In this document: positions 53,870 through 63,358 of the stretch, one piece after another
Position numbering within the stretch: the stretch's first letter is position 1
Layout: each line of letters opens with the position of its first letter
Position numbers and translations under genes: made by a program
NCBI GenBank assembly: GCA_003599415.1
Contig: QZKB01000107.1
Coordinates: 1-64,000, forward strand
Direction: 5' to 3'
Length of the DNA: 64,000 nucleotides
From: Ignavibacteriales bacterium
GTDB taxonomy: Bacteria; Bacteroidota; Ignavibacteria; Ignavibacteriales; SURF-24
Notes under the pieces: generated by a model
What the model was told of the DNA's origin: nothing
Seen by the model: the letters and a program-made list of their open reading frames with translations, nothing else
Databases searched by the model: none

Positions 53870-54269
53870 AAACCACCAGCCTTCCGGCTTTATTTTTTAT
53901 TATCTCAAGTTCATTAAGATGTTTAACAGAGGGACCATTTATTACTTTTCCATCTGATGAAAATCTTGAACCATGGCATGGGCAAACAATTTCTTCTTTT
54001 TCAAGATGGTTAATCAGGCAGCCCAGATGAGGACACCTTGCAGAAAAACATTTTACTTCGCTTTCTTTTTTTACAATGATGACCGGTTCCATTATTGTTA
54101 TTCCATTTGGAATTTCTTCCGGAAGAAGAATTTGCCTCCGGGTTTTATTTCTTTCTGCCTCCTTTGTCATTATTGAATTGAACAACCACCCAAAGGGAAT
54201 TAACAGCAGCCAGCTTAACGTTTTTATAAACCGCTTGCGTGATATTTTATTGAAGTCGGACATTTTCAT
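53859..54269 (-). CDS. Rieske [2Fe-2S] protein of the cytochrome b/c complex
   Basis: The 136-residue protein has a TAT-like N-terminus (SRKRFIKTLSW), one membrane anchor and a Rieske domain. Ligands are Cys79 and His81 (CPHLGC) and Cys96 and His99 (CPCHGS), with disulfide cysteines 84 and 98. It is the partner of the adjacent cytochrome b, forming a bc1/b6f-like quinol oxidising core. The gene order Rieske then cytochrome b is conserved in bc complexes. It follows the MobA stop by one base. Confidence 0.92.
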   Translation of the reverse strand: MKMSDFNKISRKRFIKTLSWLLLIPFGWLFNSIMTKEAERNKTRRQILLPEEIPNGITIMEPVIIVKKESEVKCFSARCPHLGCLINHLEKEEIVCPCHGSRFSSDGKVINGPSVKHLNELEIIKNKAGRLVVYDV

Positions 54270-54270
54270 A

Positions 54271-54879
54271 TCAGATATTAAGGCGGAAATTGTTTATAAG
54301 ATATTCATAATCATCATAGGTATTCAAATTGAAAAAAATATTTTCAGAATAAAAAGTAAGAGAATCCACCTTAATTATTTCAGCATCAATCTGACTAATA
54401 AAATGGCGCATGCTTGGGCCTGTCTTTTTTGTATTGTGAACGTTTTTTAATAATTCTTCGGTTTTGTTCAGGCAGTTTTTATTATATACTCCGCACAGGT
54501 AATTAACTTTTCCGTCATCTTCGGGCAGCAAAACAGGTTTTTCGGTTTTGTACGCCACAAGATATTCAATCATTTCCTTTTTCATCAATGGCAGATCGCA
54601 TGAAATAAAAAAATTTCTTGCCGTATTGGAGTGTAATAAACCCGAATGGATTCCGGCCAGTGGCCCTTTGTCCAGATAAACATCTCTGAATATTTCAAAG
54701 CCTGTGAAGAAATATTTATCCGGCTCATTTGCAATAATAAGAATCTCATTAAATACCGTTTTCAGTTGTCCGGCAATAATCTCAATAATGGTTTTATTTC
54801 CAAGCTTAAGCAAAGCTTTATCAGTTCCAAACCTTGAGCTTTTTCCGCCTGCTAATATTATTCCTGTAATAGAATTCAT
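54271..54879 (-). CDS. mobA: Molybdenum cofactor guanylyltransferase (MobA)
   Basis: The 202-residue protein has the MobA signature ILAGGKSSRFGTDKALLKLG, FRDVYLDKGPLAGIHSGL and SCDLPLMKKE with the metal-binding aspartate. It converts molybdopterin to the guanine dinucleotide form needed by PsrA-type DMSO-reductase-family enzymes. Its place as first gene of the operon, upstream of PsrA, fits maturation of that enzyme. Confidence 0.9.
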   Translation of the reverse strand: MNSITGIILAGGKSSRFGTDKALLKLGNKTIIEIIAGQLKTVFNEILIIANEPDKYFFTGFEIFRDVYLDKGPLAGIHSGLLHSNTARNFFISCDLPLMKKEMIEYLVAYKTEKPVLLPEDDGKVNYLCGVYNKNCLNKTEELLKNVHNTKKTGPSMRHFISQIDAEIIKVDSLTFYSENIFFNLNTYDDYEYLINNFRLNI

Positions 54880-55478
54880 TTATTCATCTGATATTACAAA
54901 CTCATTCTTTCCGGCAAATTTAAGCTTCTTTTTCTTTAAGCGAAAAGAAAATATAAATCACTAAAAATTATTTAATGAATAGGAATAAACAGAAATTCAT
55001 CTTGACTTTAAAATTTAATTGAGTTAAAATTTGGTTGCAAAAACGGACGTCCTTGGCTGATTTTAATTTAATATGTTTTCTGAAAATATTTAGATATAAA
55101 CATGCTGACAATATTGAAAAGGACAAGACAATTCTTTGAGCAAATCATTTTAGGGCTTCTGCTTTCGTTTCAATTCTGTCCGAATAATAAAGGAACATTT
55201 ATATATACTTATTTCCTCTTATTACAAAAAAGTTTTAGTGGAATAAAACAAGCAACATAAGATCAATTGTACTGTTTCGCCCTTAAAATAAATTTTTATC
55301 GGCACTTTTATTCTGATTAAAATGATTGCAATGGTTCCCGAAGGCAAATTCTGTCTTGATAGCTGTTGTACCGAAGTCTTCCCGAAACATTATCTCGATT
55401 ACTGAAAAAACTGCCGCTGTTGGAAGTTAAATATTCCATAGCAAAGATATAAGCTGTTTTTCTATCGGAGGTAAATGT
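54880..55478. promoter_or_regulatory. 599-bp divergent intergenic region, sulfur operon versus hydrogenase operon
   Basis: No confident gene is present. A 52-codon frame at 55102-55260 has an ATG but no ribosome site and no recognisable similarity, so it is left uncalled. The ribosome site of the plus-strand operon is GGAGG at 55467-55471. I found no convincing -24/-12 or TAnnTTTG promoter, nor an obvious operator, though both divergent promoters must lie here. Confidence 0.5.
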
Positions 55479-56519
55479 ATGGTAATTTCCGGAAGTGACT
55501 TTATCTCGTTCCTACATTCTGTCCAATCAGAAAAACCGATTGGATATCAAAAGGTTATAGTTGTAACCGAAAAGGAATCTGCCGGTGTAACAACCCGTAA
55601 TCTTTCCGTTCTGAAAGATGATTCTAAAGTAGTACTGGATTCATTTCATTCTATAGAGCCGGTAAAAATCCTCTACTATCTGCCGCGTCAAAAAGTTTAT
55701 CCATCCGGAAAGTTAAATGAAAAGTTACTGCTTGTTGGAGTGAAGGCATGCGATCTAAAAGCCTTGCAGATACTTGATAAAGCACTAATAAATAAGGATT
55801 TCATTGACCCCGATTATAAACAATGGAGAGAAAACATAACAATAATTACATCCGATTGCACGGAGATTGGGGAATTCTGTCATTGTAATCTAAAGAACGG
55901 TAAGCCGTATTCGGAAAGCGGATTTGATTTAAACCTATCACCTATTAATGGCAGCTATTTAATAGCCACAGGTTCAGAAAAGGGTGAAGCTCTATTAGAA
56001 TTAATGAAGAAGCATATCCACTTAACAAACCATACTGATGATGATTTAAGCAAAATAAAAACACAAAGAAACCGCATTGAAACAAAGCTTATAGAACATA
56101 ACAAGAAGTTTGAATTCAATAACAATTATATAAATCTGAAGAAGAATCCAATCAACTCCTGGAAAGATGATTCAAAGGAATGTGTTGGCTGCGGCGGCTG
56201 TACAAACATCTGTCCCTCCTGCTATTGTCTTATTCTTAATGATGATTCAAAGCTTGAACAATTTGTAAAAGTACGCTCATATGATTCCTGCCAGTTAAAT
56301 GGCTATGCACGTGTAGCCGGAGGAGCAACGCCTAGACCCAAAATGTATGAACGGTTCAGGCATCGATATTTATGCAAGCATATTTATTTTCAGAGCAACT
56401 TTGACGAATCAGGCTGTACCGGTTGCGGAAGATGCTCGGAAGTATGCCCGGCAAAAATAGATTTCAGAGAAACGGTTTATAATCAAATTCAACCTCAGGA
56501 AGAGTTAACTGAAAAATAA
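55479..56519 (+). CDS. Sulfhydrogenase beta/AsrA-like Fe-S subunit
   Basis: The 346-residue protein has a GVKACDLKALQILDKAL segment typical of the HydB/AsrA family. Two ferredoxin-like clusters follow at the C-terminus (CVGCGGCTNICPSCYC and CTGCGRCSEVC). In sulfhydrogenases and anaerobic sulfite reductase it passes electrons between the flavoprotein and the catalytic part. Here it opens an operon for a membrane [NiFe] hydrogenase and is followed by its flavoprotein partner. The ribosome site is GGAGG at 55467-55471. Confidence 0.87.
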   Translation: MVISGSDFISFLHSVQSEKPIGYQKVIVVTEKESAGVTTRNLSVLKDDSKVVLDSFHSIEPVKILYYLPRQKVYPSGKLNEKLLLVGVKACDLKALQILDKALINKDFIDPDYKQWRENITIITSDCTEIGEFCHCNLKNGKPYSESGFDLNLSPINGSYLIATGSEKGEALLELMKKHIHLTNHTDDDLSKIKTQRNRIETKLIEHNKKFEFNNNYINLKKNPINSWKDDSKECVGCGGCTNICPSCYCLILNDDSKLEQFVKVRSYDSCQLNGYARVAGGATPRPKMYERFRHRYLCKHIYFQSNFDESGCTGCGRCSEVCPAKIDFRETVYNQIQPQEELTEK

Positions 56520-56537
56520 GTTTAACAGGAAATAAAA

Positions 56538-57359
56538 ATGCTAAACCAATATGAAGTAATTCCCGCACAAATTTATGATGTAATTCAGGAATCTCCTTTA
56601 ATAAGGACTTTATCATTGCAGCCAAGTAAACCAATCTATTTCAAGACAGGACAATTTGTTGAACTGTCCATCCCGGGAATTGGTGAAGGCCCGTTTACTC
56701 CATCTTCTTCACATTATATTTCTGATAAACTTGATATTACAATTATGAAGACCGGTTTTGTAACCGAATACGTTCATAAAGCAAAAGTCGGGGATACCGT
56801 TGGTTTAAGAGGTCCGTATGGCTCAAGATATCCTTTAGAAAAATTTGAAGGAAAAGATATTTTAATACTTGGTGGTGGCTGCGGTTTAGCACCATTGCGT
56901 TCATTGTTTCTTACTTTGCTTGAAGATGTGGATAAGTATAACAGTATAACTTTTCTTGCCGGAGCAAAAACTCCAAAGGATTGCATCTACAAAAATTTAG
57001 TTGAATCGTGGCGAAGCTACAGCAAAGTATATTTCTACAGGGCTGTTGATATTGTTCCCGAAGGAGAATCCTGGGATGAAGAAGTATGTCTTGTTACTAA
57101 ACTTCTTCAGAAAGTTAAAATAAATCCCAAAGGTAATCCTGCTATTGTTTGCGGCCCGCCGGTAATGATGAAGTTCGGGACAATGGATTTGTTAAAGTAC
57201 GGCTATGAAGAAAATAATCTTTACCTCTCGATGGAAAAGAAAATGTACTGCGGATTTGGGCAGTGCAGGCATTGCGTAATTGGCGGTTATTATGCATGTA
57301 AAGACGGACCCGTTTTTACTTACGATCAGATTAAAAACGAGGAGGCAATTTGGGAATGA
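56538..57359 (+). CDS. Sulfhydrogenase gamma/AsrB-like FAD-NAD(P) oxidoreductase
   Basis: The 273-residue protein has an FAD domain (GQFVELSIPGIGEGPFTPSS), an NAD-binding domain (ILGGGCGLAPLRSLF, CGPPVMMKFG) and a C-terminal [2Fe-2S] site (CGFGQCRHCVIGGYYACKDG). This is the HydG/PyrK-like diaphorase pattern. With the preceding gene it should oxidise or reduce NAD(P)H and link it to the hydrogenase. The 3' end overlaps the next gene by four bases (ATGA). Confidence 0.9.
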   Translation: MLNQYEVIPAQIYDVIQESPLIRTLSLQPSKPIYFKTGQFVELSIPGIGEGPFTPSSSHYISDKLDITIMKTGFVTEYVHKAKVGDTVGLRGPYGSRYPLEKFEGKDILILGGGCGLAPLRSLFLTLLEDVDKYNSITFLAGAKTPKDCIYKNLVESWRSYSKVYFYRAVDIVPEGESWDEEVCLVTKLLQKVKINPKGNPAIVCGPPVMMKFGTMDLLKYGYEENNLYLSMEKKMYCGFGQCRHCVIGGYYACKDGPVFTYDQIKNEEAIWE

Positions 57360-57859
57360 AACGTTTACTCATCAACATACCGGAATTGCTTAACTCCGGC
57401 TGTAAGCCCGAAGAAATTAAATGCGAATATTTTTATCACAGGAAAAACAACGGACAGTTTACATTATTAGAGATTGCAGAGTTCACTGTTTATTGCAGGC
57501 AATGCAAGGAAGCTTTCTGTGTAGATGCTTGTCCCAAAGAAGCGCTTGAACACCAGGATAACGGTTTAATTAAAAGATACAACATGCGCTGTGTTGGATG
57601 TAAAAGTTGTACTCTTGCCTGTCCGTTCGGTACAATATTTCCCGAGGTGATTAATTATATAACTTCAAACTGCGATTACTGTCTTAATCAATTAAATGAT
57701 GACCCTGATTATTTACCATCGTGCGTAAAAACTTCTCCTAATAATTCTTTTAGCATGGTTGAACTTGAAAATGAAAATACCAGGGATAATTTATACTTTG
57801 CCGGAAAGCATCTTGCCGTAAAATCCGGAAGCTGGTTAATAAAGGAAGGTCGCTTATGA
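57356..57859 (+). CDS. 4Fe-4S ferredoxin-like subunit
   Basis: The ATG at 57356 with an ATGA overlap is preferred; a TTG six bases upstream is an alternative. The 167-residue protein has two cluster motifs (CRQCKEAFCVDACPKEAL and CVGCKSCTLACPFGTI) and a further pair (CDYCLNQL, CVKT), a HycB/CooF-like electron carrier. It lies between the diaphorase and the first complex I-like subunit, so it likely carries electrons between them. Confidence 0.85.
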   Translation: MKRLLINIPELLNSGCKPEEIKCEYFYHRKNNGQFTLLEIAEFTVYCRQCKEAFCVDACPKEALEHQDNGLIKRYNMRCVGCKSCTLACPFGTIFPEVINYITSNCDYCLNQLNDDPDYLPSCVKTSPNNSFSMVELENENTRDNLYFAGKHLAVKSGSWLIKEGRL

Positions 57860-58785
57860 AAACAGAATACTTGTTTTATCTCTTAATTTTTCCGGGCTTT
57901 CTGTTTACAAGTGTAATGGGATTAGTGATTGGTTGGGTAGACAGAAAAGTTTCTGCACGTTTTCAGTTTCGTGTTGGTCCACCTTTATTCCAGAACTTTA
58001 ATGATTTTTTTAAGCTGCTTGGAAAAGAAACTGTAATTGTAAAAGATGGAATTCATTCATTATTCCTTCTTGCTCCTTTTATAGCATTCGGAATGCTGAC
58101 TTTAGTTTCTGCGATTATAGGCGTACCGCTATTCTTTAATATCAGCTTTGGCGGAGACTTGCTGGTTGTAATGTACTTACTGATGATTTACTCTGTAATG
58201 GTTATTCTTGGCGGAGCTTCAAGCGGAAATGTATATTCAAGCATTGGCGCCGGAAGAGAGATAAAACTTTTATTAGCCGATGAACTTGCGTTTATTCTTG
58301 TTTGCCTCGTACCGATTATAAAATCCAATTATCAATTTGATTTTAACTCAATACTATCAGTTCAGAATAATTACGGCGCTTTTGCCGGTTCAATCTCAGG
58401 ACTAATTGCATTTATAATTGCAATACTCTGCATACAGGCAAAAATGACTTTGCCGCCGTTCCACATTCCGGAAGCTGAAACAGAAATAGTTGAGGGTCCA
58501 TTTATGGAATACAGCGGCCCGCCGCTTGCATTCTGGAAACTGAACAACCTGATGATGTATGTTGTCTTTCCATTTCTTTTAATCTCTCTTTTTCTTGGCG
58601 GATTTAATTTTTACGGAATTAATATTCTGTGGAGCGTACTTAAGTATTTGCTGATTGTGGTTGTGATGATAATTATAAAAAATACAAATCCCAGAATAAG
58701 AATTGATACGGCTCTCAATTTCTTCTGGAGATATGCTGCAGGACTAAGTTTTATTGCAGTAGTTCTTGCGGTATTTGGATATTAA
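57856..58785 (+). CDS. Group 4 hydrogenase membrane subunit, NuoH-like
   Basis: The 309-residue protein has about eight membrane segments and the NuoH/EchB/MbhM motifs (RKVSARFQFRVGPPLFQNF, LLADELAFILV, FHIPEAETEIVEGPFMEYSGPPLAFWKL). It forms the interface between the hydrogenase module and the ion-pumping arm. It overlaps the ferredoxin gene by four bases. Confidence 0.92.
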   Translation: MKTEYLFYLLIFPGFLFTSVMGLVIGWVDRKVSARFQFRVGPPLFQNFNDFFKLLGKETVIVKDGIHSLFLLAPFIAFGMLTLVSAIIGVPLFFNISFGGDLLVVMYLLMIYSVMVILGGASSGNVYSSIGAGREIKLLLADELAFILVCLVPIIKSNYQFDFNSILSVQNNYGAFAGSISGLIAFIIAILCIQAKMTLPPFHIPEAETEIVEGPFMEYSGPPLAFWKLNNLMMYVVFPFLLISLFLGGFNFYGINILWSVLKYLLIVVVMIIIKNTNPRIRIDTALNFFWRYAAGLSFIAVVLAVFGY

Positions 58786-58809
58786 TAAAGTTCTAAATAA
58801 GAGGTACTG

Positions 58810-59229
58810 ATGAGTTGGTACAATAAACGACTTGCAAAATCAATATGGGTATTTCACGTAAGCGGTTCACCTTGTAATAATTGTGACATTGAAATTCTTG
58901 ATTTGCTTACACCCAAATATGATTTGGAGAGATTCGGAATTAAATTGGTCGGCTCCGTAAGGCATGCCGATGTACTGCTTCTTAGCGGGGTTATCAATCA
59001 AAAAGTTGCGCCAAAAATTAAGAAGCTTTATGAGCAGGCACCCAAACCCGTATTTGTTGTTGCTATTGGAAGTTGTCCCGCATCAGGCTGCTGCTTTAAA
59101 GAGAGTTATAATGTTGTAGAAAAACGCGAGGATGTCATACCTATAAATCTCTACATACCCGGCTGCCCGCCTAAACCGGAAGCAATGATTGAAGGTGTTG
59201 CAAAACTAATTGAGGTACTAAATGGATAA
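58810..59229 (+). CDS. Group 4 hydrogenase small subunit, NuoB-like
   Basis: The 139-residue protein carries the cysteines of the proximal [4Fe-4S] cluster: SPCNNCDIE (Cys22, Cys25), IGSCPASGCCF and IPGCPPKPEAMIEGV. Length and motifs fit EchC/MbhJ/NuoB. It starts behind GAGGT at 58801-58805, 24 bp after NuoH, and overlaps the next gene by eight bases. Confidence 0.92.
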   Translation: MSWYNKRLAKSIWVFHVSGSPCNNCDIEILDLLTPKYDLERFGIKLVGSVRHADVLLLSGVINQKVAPKIKKLYEQAPKPVFVVAIGSCPASGCCFKESYNVVEKREDVIPINLYIPGCPPKPEAMIEGVAKLIEVLNG

Positions 59230-59653
59230 AATTGAAGAATTCATTTCGGTAATGGAGAATAAAATAAGTAAGTACATAAAGAAGAAAAATCGTTTTTACT
59301 TTCTAGTATCAAATGAAAATCTTCACAACGTGGTTGATTATTTATTTGTTACAATGGGCTGCCGGCTTTCAACTGCTACTGCAATTGAAAATTACGGCAG
59401 TATTGAAGTGCTGTATCATTTCTCGCACGATGAAAGCGGAAATTATTTTTGTCCCAGAATTTTAATGACTGACAAAGCTCATCCGCAAATGAATTCGATT
59501 ACACCAATTGTAAAGGGAGCAGAATGGATTGAGAGAGAAATGAGTGAAATGTATGGAATAAATTTCGAAGGACATCCAAGGAAGGAACCGTTATTAACCG
59601 GAAATCACCCTAAAGGATTAAGACAGCCTTTAAGAATTACAAAACTATCGTAA
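59222..59653 (+). CDS. Group 4 hydrogenase subunit, NuoC-like
   Basis: The 143-residue protein matches the 30-kDa NuoC/EchD/MbhK family (ITPIVKGAEWIEREMSEMYGINFEGHP, EPLLTGNHPKGLRQPL). It has no cofactor and helps assemble the large and small subunits. It overlaps NuoB and lies 57 bp before the large subunit. Confidence 0.9.
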   Translation: MDKIEEFISVMENKISKYIKKKNRFYFLVSNENLHNVVDYLFVTMGCRLSTATAIENYGSIEVLYHFSHDESGNYFCPRILMTDKAHPQMNSITPIVKGAEWIEREMSEMYGINFEGHPRKEPLLTGNHPKGLRQPLRITKLS

Positions 59654-59710
59654 AGACCGTAGAATCATTTAAATAAAAGATATAACAAAGAAATTTAGAT
59701 GTGAATAAAT

Positions 59711-60898
59711 ATGGATAAAAACACTATACCACTTGGCCCGTTTCATCCGCTGCTTGAAGAAGCAGAATACTTTACACTTATTGTGGACGGTGAAACTGTA
59801 GTTGATATTGATCTTGAAATCGGCTGGATGCACCGCGGCCACGAAAGAATTTCGGAGACAAAATCATTCACCCAATCAATTTATCTTGTTGAAAGAATCT
59901 GCGGCATCTGTTCAACCTCTCACCCATTGGCTTGTGTACATGCAATAGAAGACATTGATAATATCGAGATTCCAATCCGGGCAAGATATATCAGAACCCT
60001 GATTGGCGAACTTGAACGGATTCACAGCCATCTTCTCTGGCTTGGATTAGCAGGTCATTTTATTGGATATGATACTTTGTGGATGTGGGCATGGAAATAC
60101 CGGGAACCTGTACTTCAGATGTTTGAGATTATTTCCGGCAACAGAAATCATTACGGAATGATGCGCGTTGGCGGAGTTGCAAAAGATGTTGATCCATTAA
60201 AAATTCCCGAGCTGTTAAATATTCTTTCCGGCATTGAACAGAAATTAGCAATGCTTGCCAAAGCTGCAAATGATGATCCGGTTTTGCATACACGGCTAAA
60301 AGGTGTTGGTGTTCTTTCCAAACAAGCTGCAATAGATTTTTGTGCTGTCGGCCCTGTTGCAAGAGCCTCTGGGATAAATACCGATGTAAGAAAAGATGAA
60401 CCAACAGACGCGTATGATTTAGTAGAGTTCAACGAAGTAGTTCTTAACAATGGCGATGTGTATGATAAACTGGTTTTGCGTGTGGTTGAAACTCTTGAAT
60501 CAATTAAAATTGTAAGACAATGTCTTGAGAAATTGAAAAACGAAAAAGGACCAATCATTAATAATGTAAAAGATATTTCTCCGGGTGAAGGCATTGGAAG
60601 GTATGAAGCACCGCGTGGCGAAGTGTTCCATTATATTAGATCTGATGGAACGAACAGACCTGTAAGGCATAAAGTCCGTGCTCCAAGTTTTGTTAACATT
60701 CCGACTTTCCAGGCATCGTGCAAAGGAATTCCGATTGCTGACGCTTTAATTACTCTTGCTGCAGTAGATCCCTGCTACTGCTGTACAGAACGATCAATAA
60801 AAATAAAAAATAAAGACCGCGATTCGTTCAAAATTGATTTACTGAAATTATCCAAAGAGAAAACGGAAATGATAAGGAGAGAAATCAATGGAAAGTAA
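59711..60898 (+). CDS. Group 4 [NiFe] hydrogenase large subunit
   Basis: The 395-residue protein is NuoD-like but retains both nickel-binding pairs: ERICGICSTSH (Cys64, Cys67) and DPCYCCTER (Cys355, Cys358). This makes it a true hydrogenase rather than a complex I subunit, in which these cysteines are lost. About 37 residues follow the last Cys, possibly a C-terminal extension. It resembles Mbh/Ech-type enzymes that make or take up H2 while pumping ions. Confidence 0.93.
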   Translation: MDKNTIPLGPFHPLLEEAEYFTLIVDGETVVDIDLEIGWMHRGHERISETKSFTQSIYLVERICGICSTSHPLACVHAIEDIDNIEIPIRARYIRTLIGELERIHSHLLWLGLAGHFIGYDTLWMWAWKYREPVLQMFEIISGNRNHYGMMRVGGVAKDVDPLKIPELLNILSGIEQKLAMLAKAANDDPVLHTRLKGVGVLSKQAAIDFCAVGPVARASGINTDVRKDEPTDAYDLVEFNEVVLNNGDVYDKLVLRVVETLESIKIVRQCLEKLKNEKGPIINNVKDISPGEGIGRYEAPRGEVFHYIRSDGTNRPVRHKVRAPSFVNIPTFQASCKGIPIADALITLAAVDPCYCCTERSIKIKNKDRDSFKIDLLKLSKEKTEMIRREINGK

Positions 60899-62705
60899 TT
60901 TATTGTTTCTGTTAGTGTTTATTCCTCTTCTAATCGCAACAATTAATATCCTGCTTCCATCTTACATCGGCAAACTGTTGGCATTTGTTGCTTCAGCCTA
61001 TACTATTTTCTTATTGGTTATGATATTTCTATTCGGAGGAGTTGAGTATTCTTTGTTCGGAACAATAATCTTTAGTTTAGATGAAATGAAACTACTTATT
61101 CTTGTTTTTATCCAGGTGCTGGGTTTTATAATTCTATTATTTTCACTTAAAGGAATTGAAAAAGACATTGAAAAAAAATTCTTCGTACTCTACCCTTTTA
61201 CAGTTTCGTTTTGCAATGGCGCAGTATTAAGTGAAAACATTTTCATCTTTATTATCTTTTGGGGACTCTCGGGTTTAACTTTGTATATGTTCGGTACTTT
61301 AGGTAAAACTCTTAATGCCCCCGCAGCTGCTAAGAAAACTTTTATTATTGTCGGTGGGAGCGATGCATTTCTAATAATGGGCATAGCCATTATGTTGTTT
61401 CTGCAGCCTGAAGCAAACGGAAGTTTATCTGCTTATAGGTTGAACTTTGAGGGTGAACTTTCTTATATAGCTTTTTTATTTTTGCTTGTTGCTGCATTTG
61501 CAAAAGCGGGTGGATTTCCCTTTCACACCTGGGTACCGGATTTTAGTAAGGAGGCTCCTATTGAAAGCGTTGCTTTTTTGCCGGCTTCTTTAGATAAACT
61601 GCTGGGCATTTATCTCCTGGCAAAAATGGTAACTGTCCTTTTTGTTTTGAATATTCTGATCCATCTGATAATAATTACTATTGGAGCAATTACTTTAGTA
61701 TCTGCCGTTATGATGGCTATGAATCAGCATAATGGGAGAAAACTTCTTGGATATCACGCCGTAAGTCAGGTTGGATATATGATAATGGGAATCGGAAGCG
61801 GAAGTGTTCTTGCATTTGCCGGTGGTTTGTTCCATATGGTAAATCATACAATTTATAAATCAACTCTCTTCTTATCTCTCGGCTCTGTTGAAAAACAGAC
61901 TGGTACAAATGAACTTGACTACCTTGGCGGACTTGGCAAAAATATGCCTGCAACTTTTATAATGACTTTAATTGGCGCATTATCAATTTCAGGGATTCCA
62001 CCGTTTAATGGTTTCTTTTCGAAGTGGATGATTTACCAGGGTCTGCTTGAAAAAACAAGAGAGCTTACCGCCGGTTATCAGATTTGGATGCTTATATGCA
62101 TTATTCTTGCAATCTTCGGAAGCGCTCTTACACTGGCAAGTTTTATGAAATTTATTCATGCTATTTATCTTGGCAGACGTCCCGAAATTTATAATAATAT
62201 AAAAGAAACTTCTCCTAACCAATGGCTTGCTACAGGATTGCTTTCGTTGCTTTGTGTTGTATTTGGAATTTTTTCTGTTGAATTACCATTACAAAAATTT
62301 ATTTATCCGGCCGTTGAGGCAGTTGGATATAGCATTCCTGCCTTTGCCGGGTTATACAATCCGCAGCTTATTGTCATATTGTTTTTGATAGGATTTGCTT
62401 TGGGAATTTTAATTTACTTATTAACTGCAAAAGTAAAATATGATGAAGTCTATCTTGGCGGAATGTCGCCTGCCGAGAAATTCAGAGTTGCAGGCACTGA
62501 ATTCTACAATGAAATAAGAAATATGAAACCGCTTAAATCAATTTATGATTGGGCAGAGAAAAAATACTTTGATATATATGATGTTGGTTCAAAAATTACA
62601 TTTGGATTCTCGCACGCTTTTCAGAAAGCTCATCCCGGACAATTACAACTTTATGTACTGTACATTATCGCGGGAATGCTATTGTTCATTTTGATAATCC
62701 GGTAG
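60888..62705 (+). CDS. Group 4 hydrogenase proton/sodium-pumping subunit, NuoL/MrpA-like
   Basis: The 605-residue protein has about 14 to 16 membrane segments and the antiporter motifs (FAKAGGFPFHTWVPDFSKEAPIE, LLGYHAVSQVGYMIMGIG, LFHMVNHTIYKSTLFLSLG). Key Lys, Glu and His residues for ion pumping are present. It overlaps the large-subunit gene by 11 bases. This subunit makes the complex energy-conserving. Confidence 0.92.
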   Translation: MESNLLFLLVFIPLLIATINILLPSYIGKLLAFVASAYTIFLLVMIFLFGGVEYSLFGTIIFSLDEMKLLILVFIQVLGFIILLFSLKGIEKDIEKKFFVLYPFTVSFCNGAVLSENIFIFIIFWGLSGLTLYMFGTLGKTLNAPAAAKKTFIIVGGSDAFLIMGIAIMLFLQPEANGSLSAYRLNFEGELSYIAFLFLLVAAFAKAGGFPFHTWVPDFSKEAPIESVAFLPASLDKLLGIYLLAKMVTVLFVLNILIHLIIITIGAITLVSAVMMAMNQHNGRKLLGYHAVSQVGYMIMGIGSGSVLAFAGGLFHMVNHTIYKSTLFLSLGSVEKQTGTNELDYLGGLGKNMPATFIMTLIGALSISGIPPFNGFFSKWMIYQGLLEKTRELTAGYQIWMLICIILAIFGSALTLASFMKFIHAIYLGRRPEIYNNIKETSPNQWLATGLLSLLCVVFGIFSVELPLQKFIYPAVEAVGYSIPAFAGLYNPQLIVILFLIGFALGILIYLLTAKVKYDEVYLGGMSPAEKFRVAGTEFYNEIRNMKPLKSIYDWAEKKYFDIYDVGSKITFGFSHAFQKAHPGQLQLYVLYIIAGMLLFILIIR

Positions 62706-62803
62706 TATGATGAAATACATTCGGTGTTCGTTATTCGTTATTACAAAAATTATGGATGAAGTGCGTATTGGTTCGGTATTCATTTAAATAAAACGGAGCG
62801 CAT

Positions 62804-63358
62804 ATGCCTGTTGAAACATGGATTATATTCATTCTCATTTTTATGATCGTCGCATCAATTGTTGCTCTTGAGATTAAGGATATCCTTTCTTCGATAGTTG
62901 CTGTTGGTGTTGTTGGACTTGGAGTATCAATCTCATTCCTTTTTTTGCAGGCGCCCGATCTGGCTGTTGTTCAATTTCTGTTTGAAATCTTTGCGCTTAT
63001 AATCCTGATTAAAGCTTTCATAAAAAAAGACTATCACCAGGAAGAACACTCTAAGGTCAATAGAATTATGATCGGGTTAACTATTATAACTCTTGGGGCG
63101 GTTTTGTATTTCTCTATCTCTGTTCTAGGTTCAATTCCAAAGTTTGGCGAACCAATCATGAGCACAGCTCAATATTATCTTGATAACGGAGCGGGACAAA
63201 CAGGGGCAGCAAATCTTGTGGCAGCAATAATTCTGGATTACCGTGCGTATGATACTCTTGGTGAAGTTACCGTCTTGTTCTCTGCAATTCTTGGTACGCT
63301 AACAATCCTGCGAATTAAAAAATCTCCCGACAAGGAAGGCAGTAATGGAAAAGCATGA
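62804..63358 (+). CDS. MbhD/MrpB-like membrane subunit
   Basis: The 184-residue protein begins with an MbhD-like domain (EIKDILSSIVAVGVVGLGVSISFLFLQAPDLAVVQF) and ends with an MbhE/MrpB-like part (DYRAYDTLGEVTVLFSAILG). Such fused subunits occur in Mbh-type hydrogenases and Mrp antiporters. It follows a 98-bp gap after NuoL with AT-rich filler and overlaps the next gene by 14 bases. Confidence 0.87.
   Translation: MPVETWIIFILIFMIVASIVALEIKDILSSIVAVGVVGLGVSISFLFLQAPDLAVVQFLFEIFALIILIKAFIKKDYHQEEHSKVNRIMIGLTIITLGAVLYFSISVLGSIPKFGEPIMSTAQYYLDNGAGQTGAANLVAAIILDYRAYDTLGEVTVLFSAILGTLTILRIKKSPDKEGSNGKA

Noticed and set aside
55102-55260. 52-codon frame with ATG and a hydrophobic stretch containing one Cys
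   Set aside because: No ribosome site, AT-rich composition, no family resemblance, and it lies in a divergent promoter gap; it may be chance.
62706-62803. 98-bp gap inside the hydrogenase operon with TTATTCGTTATT-like repeats
   Set aside because: Looks like AT-rich filler; no promoter or terminator pattern that would split the operon.
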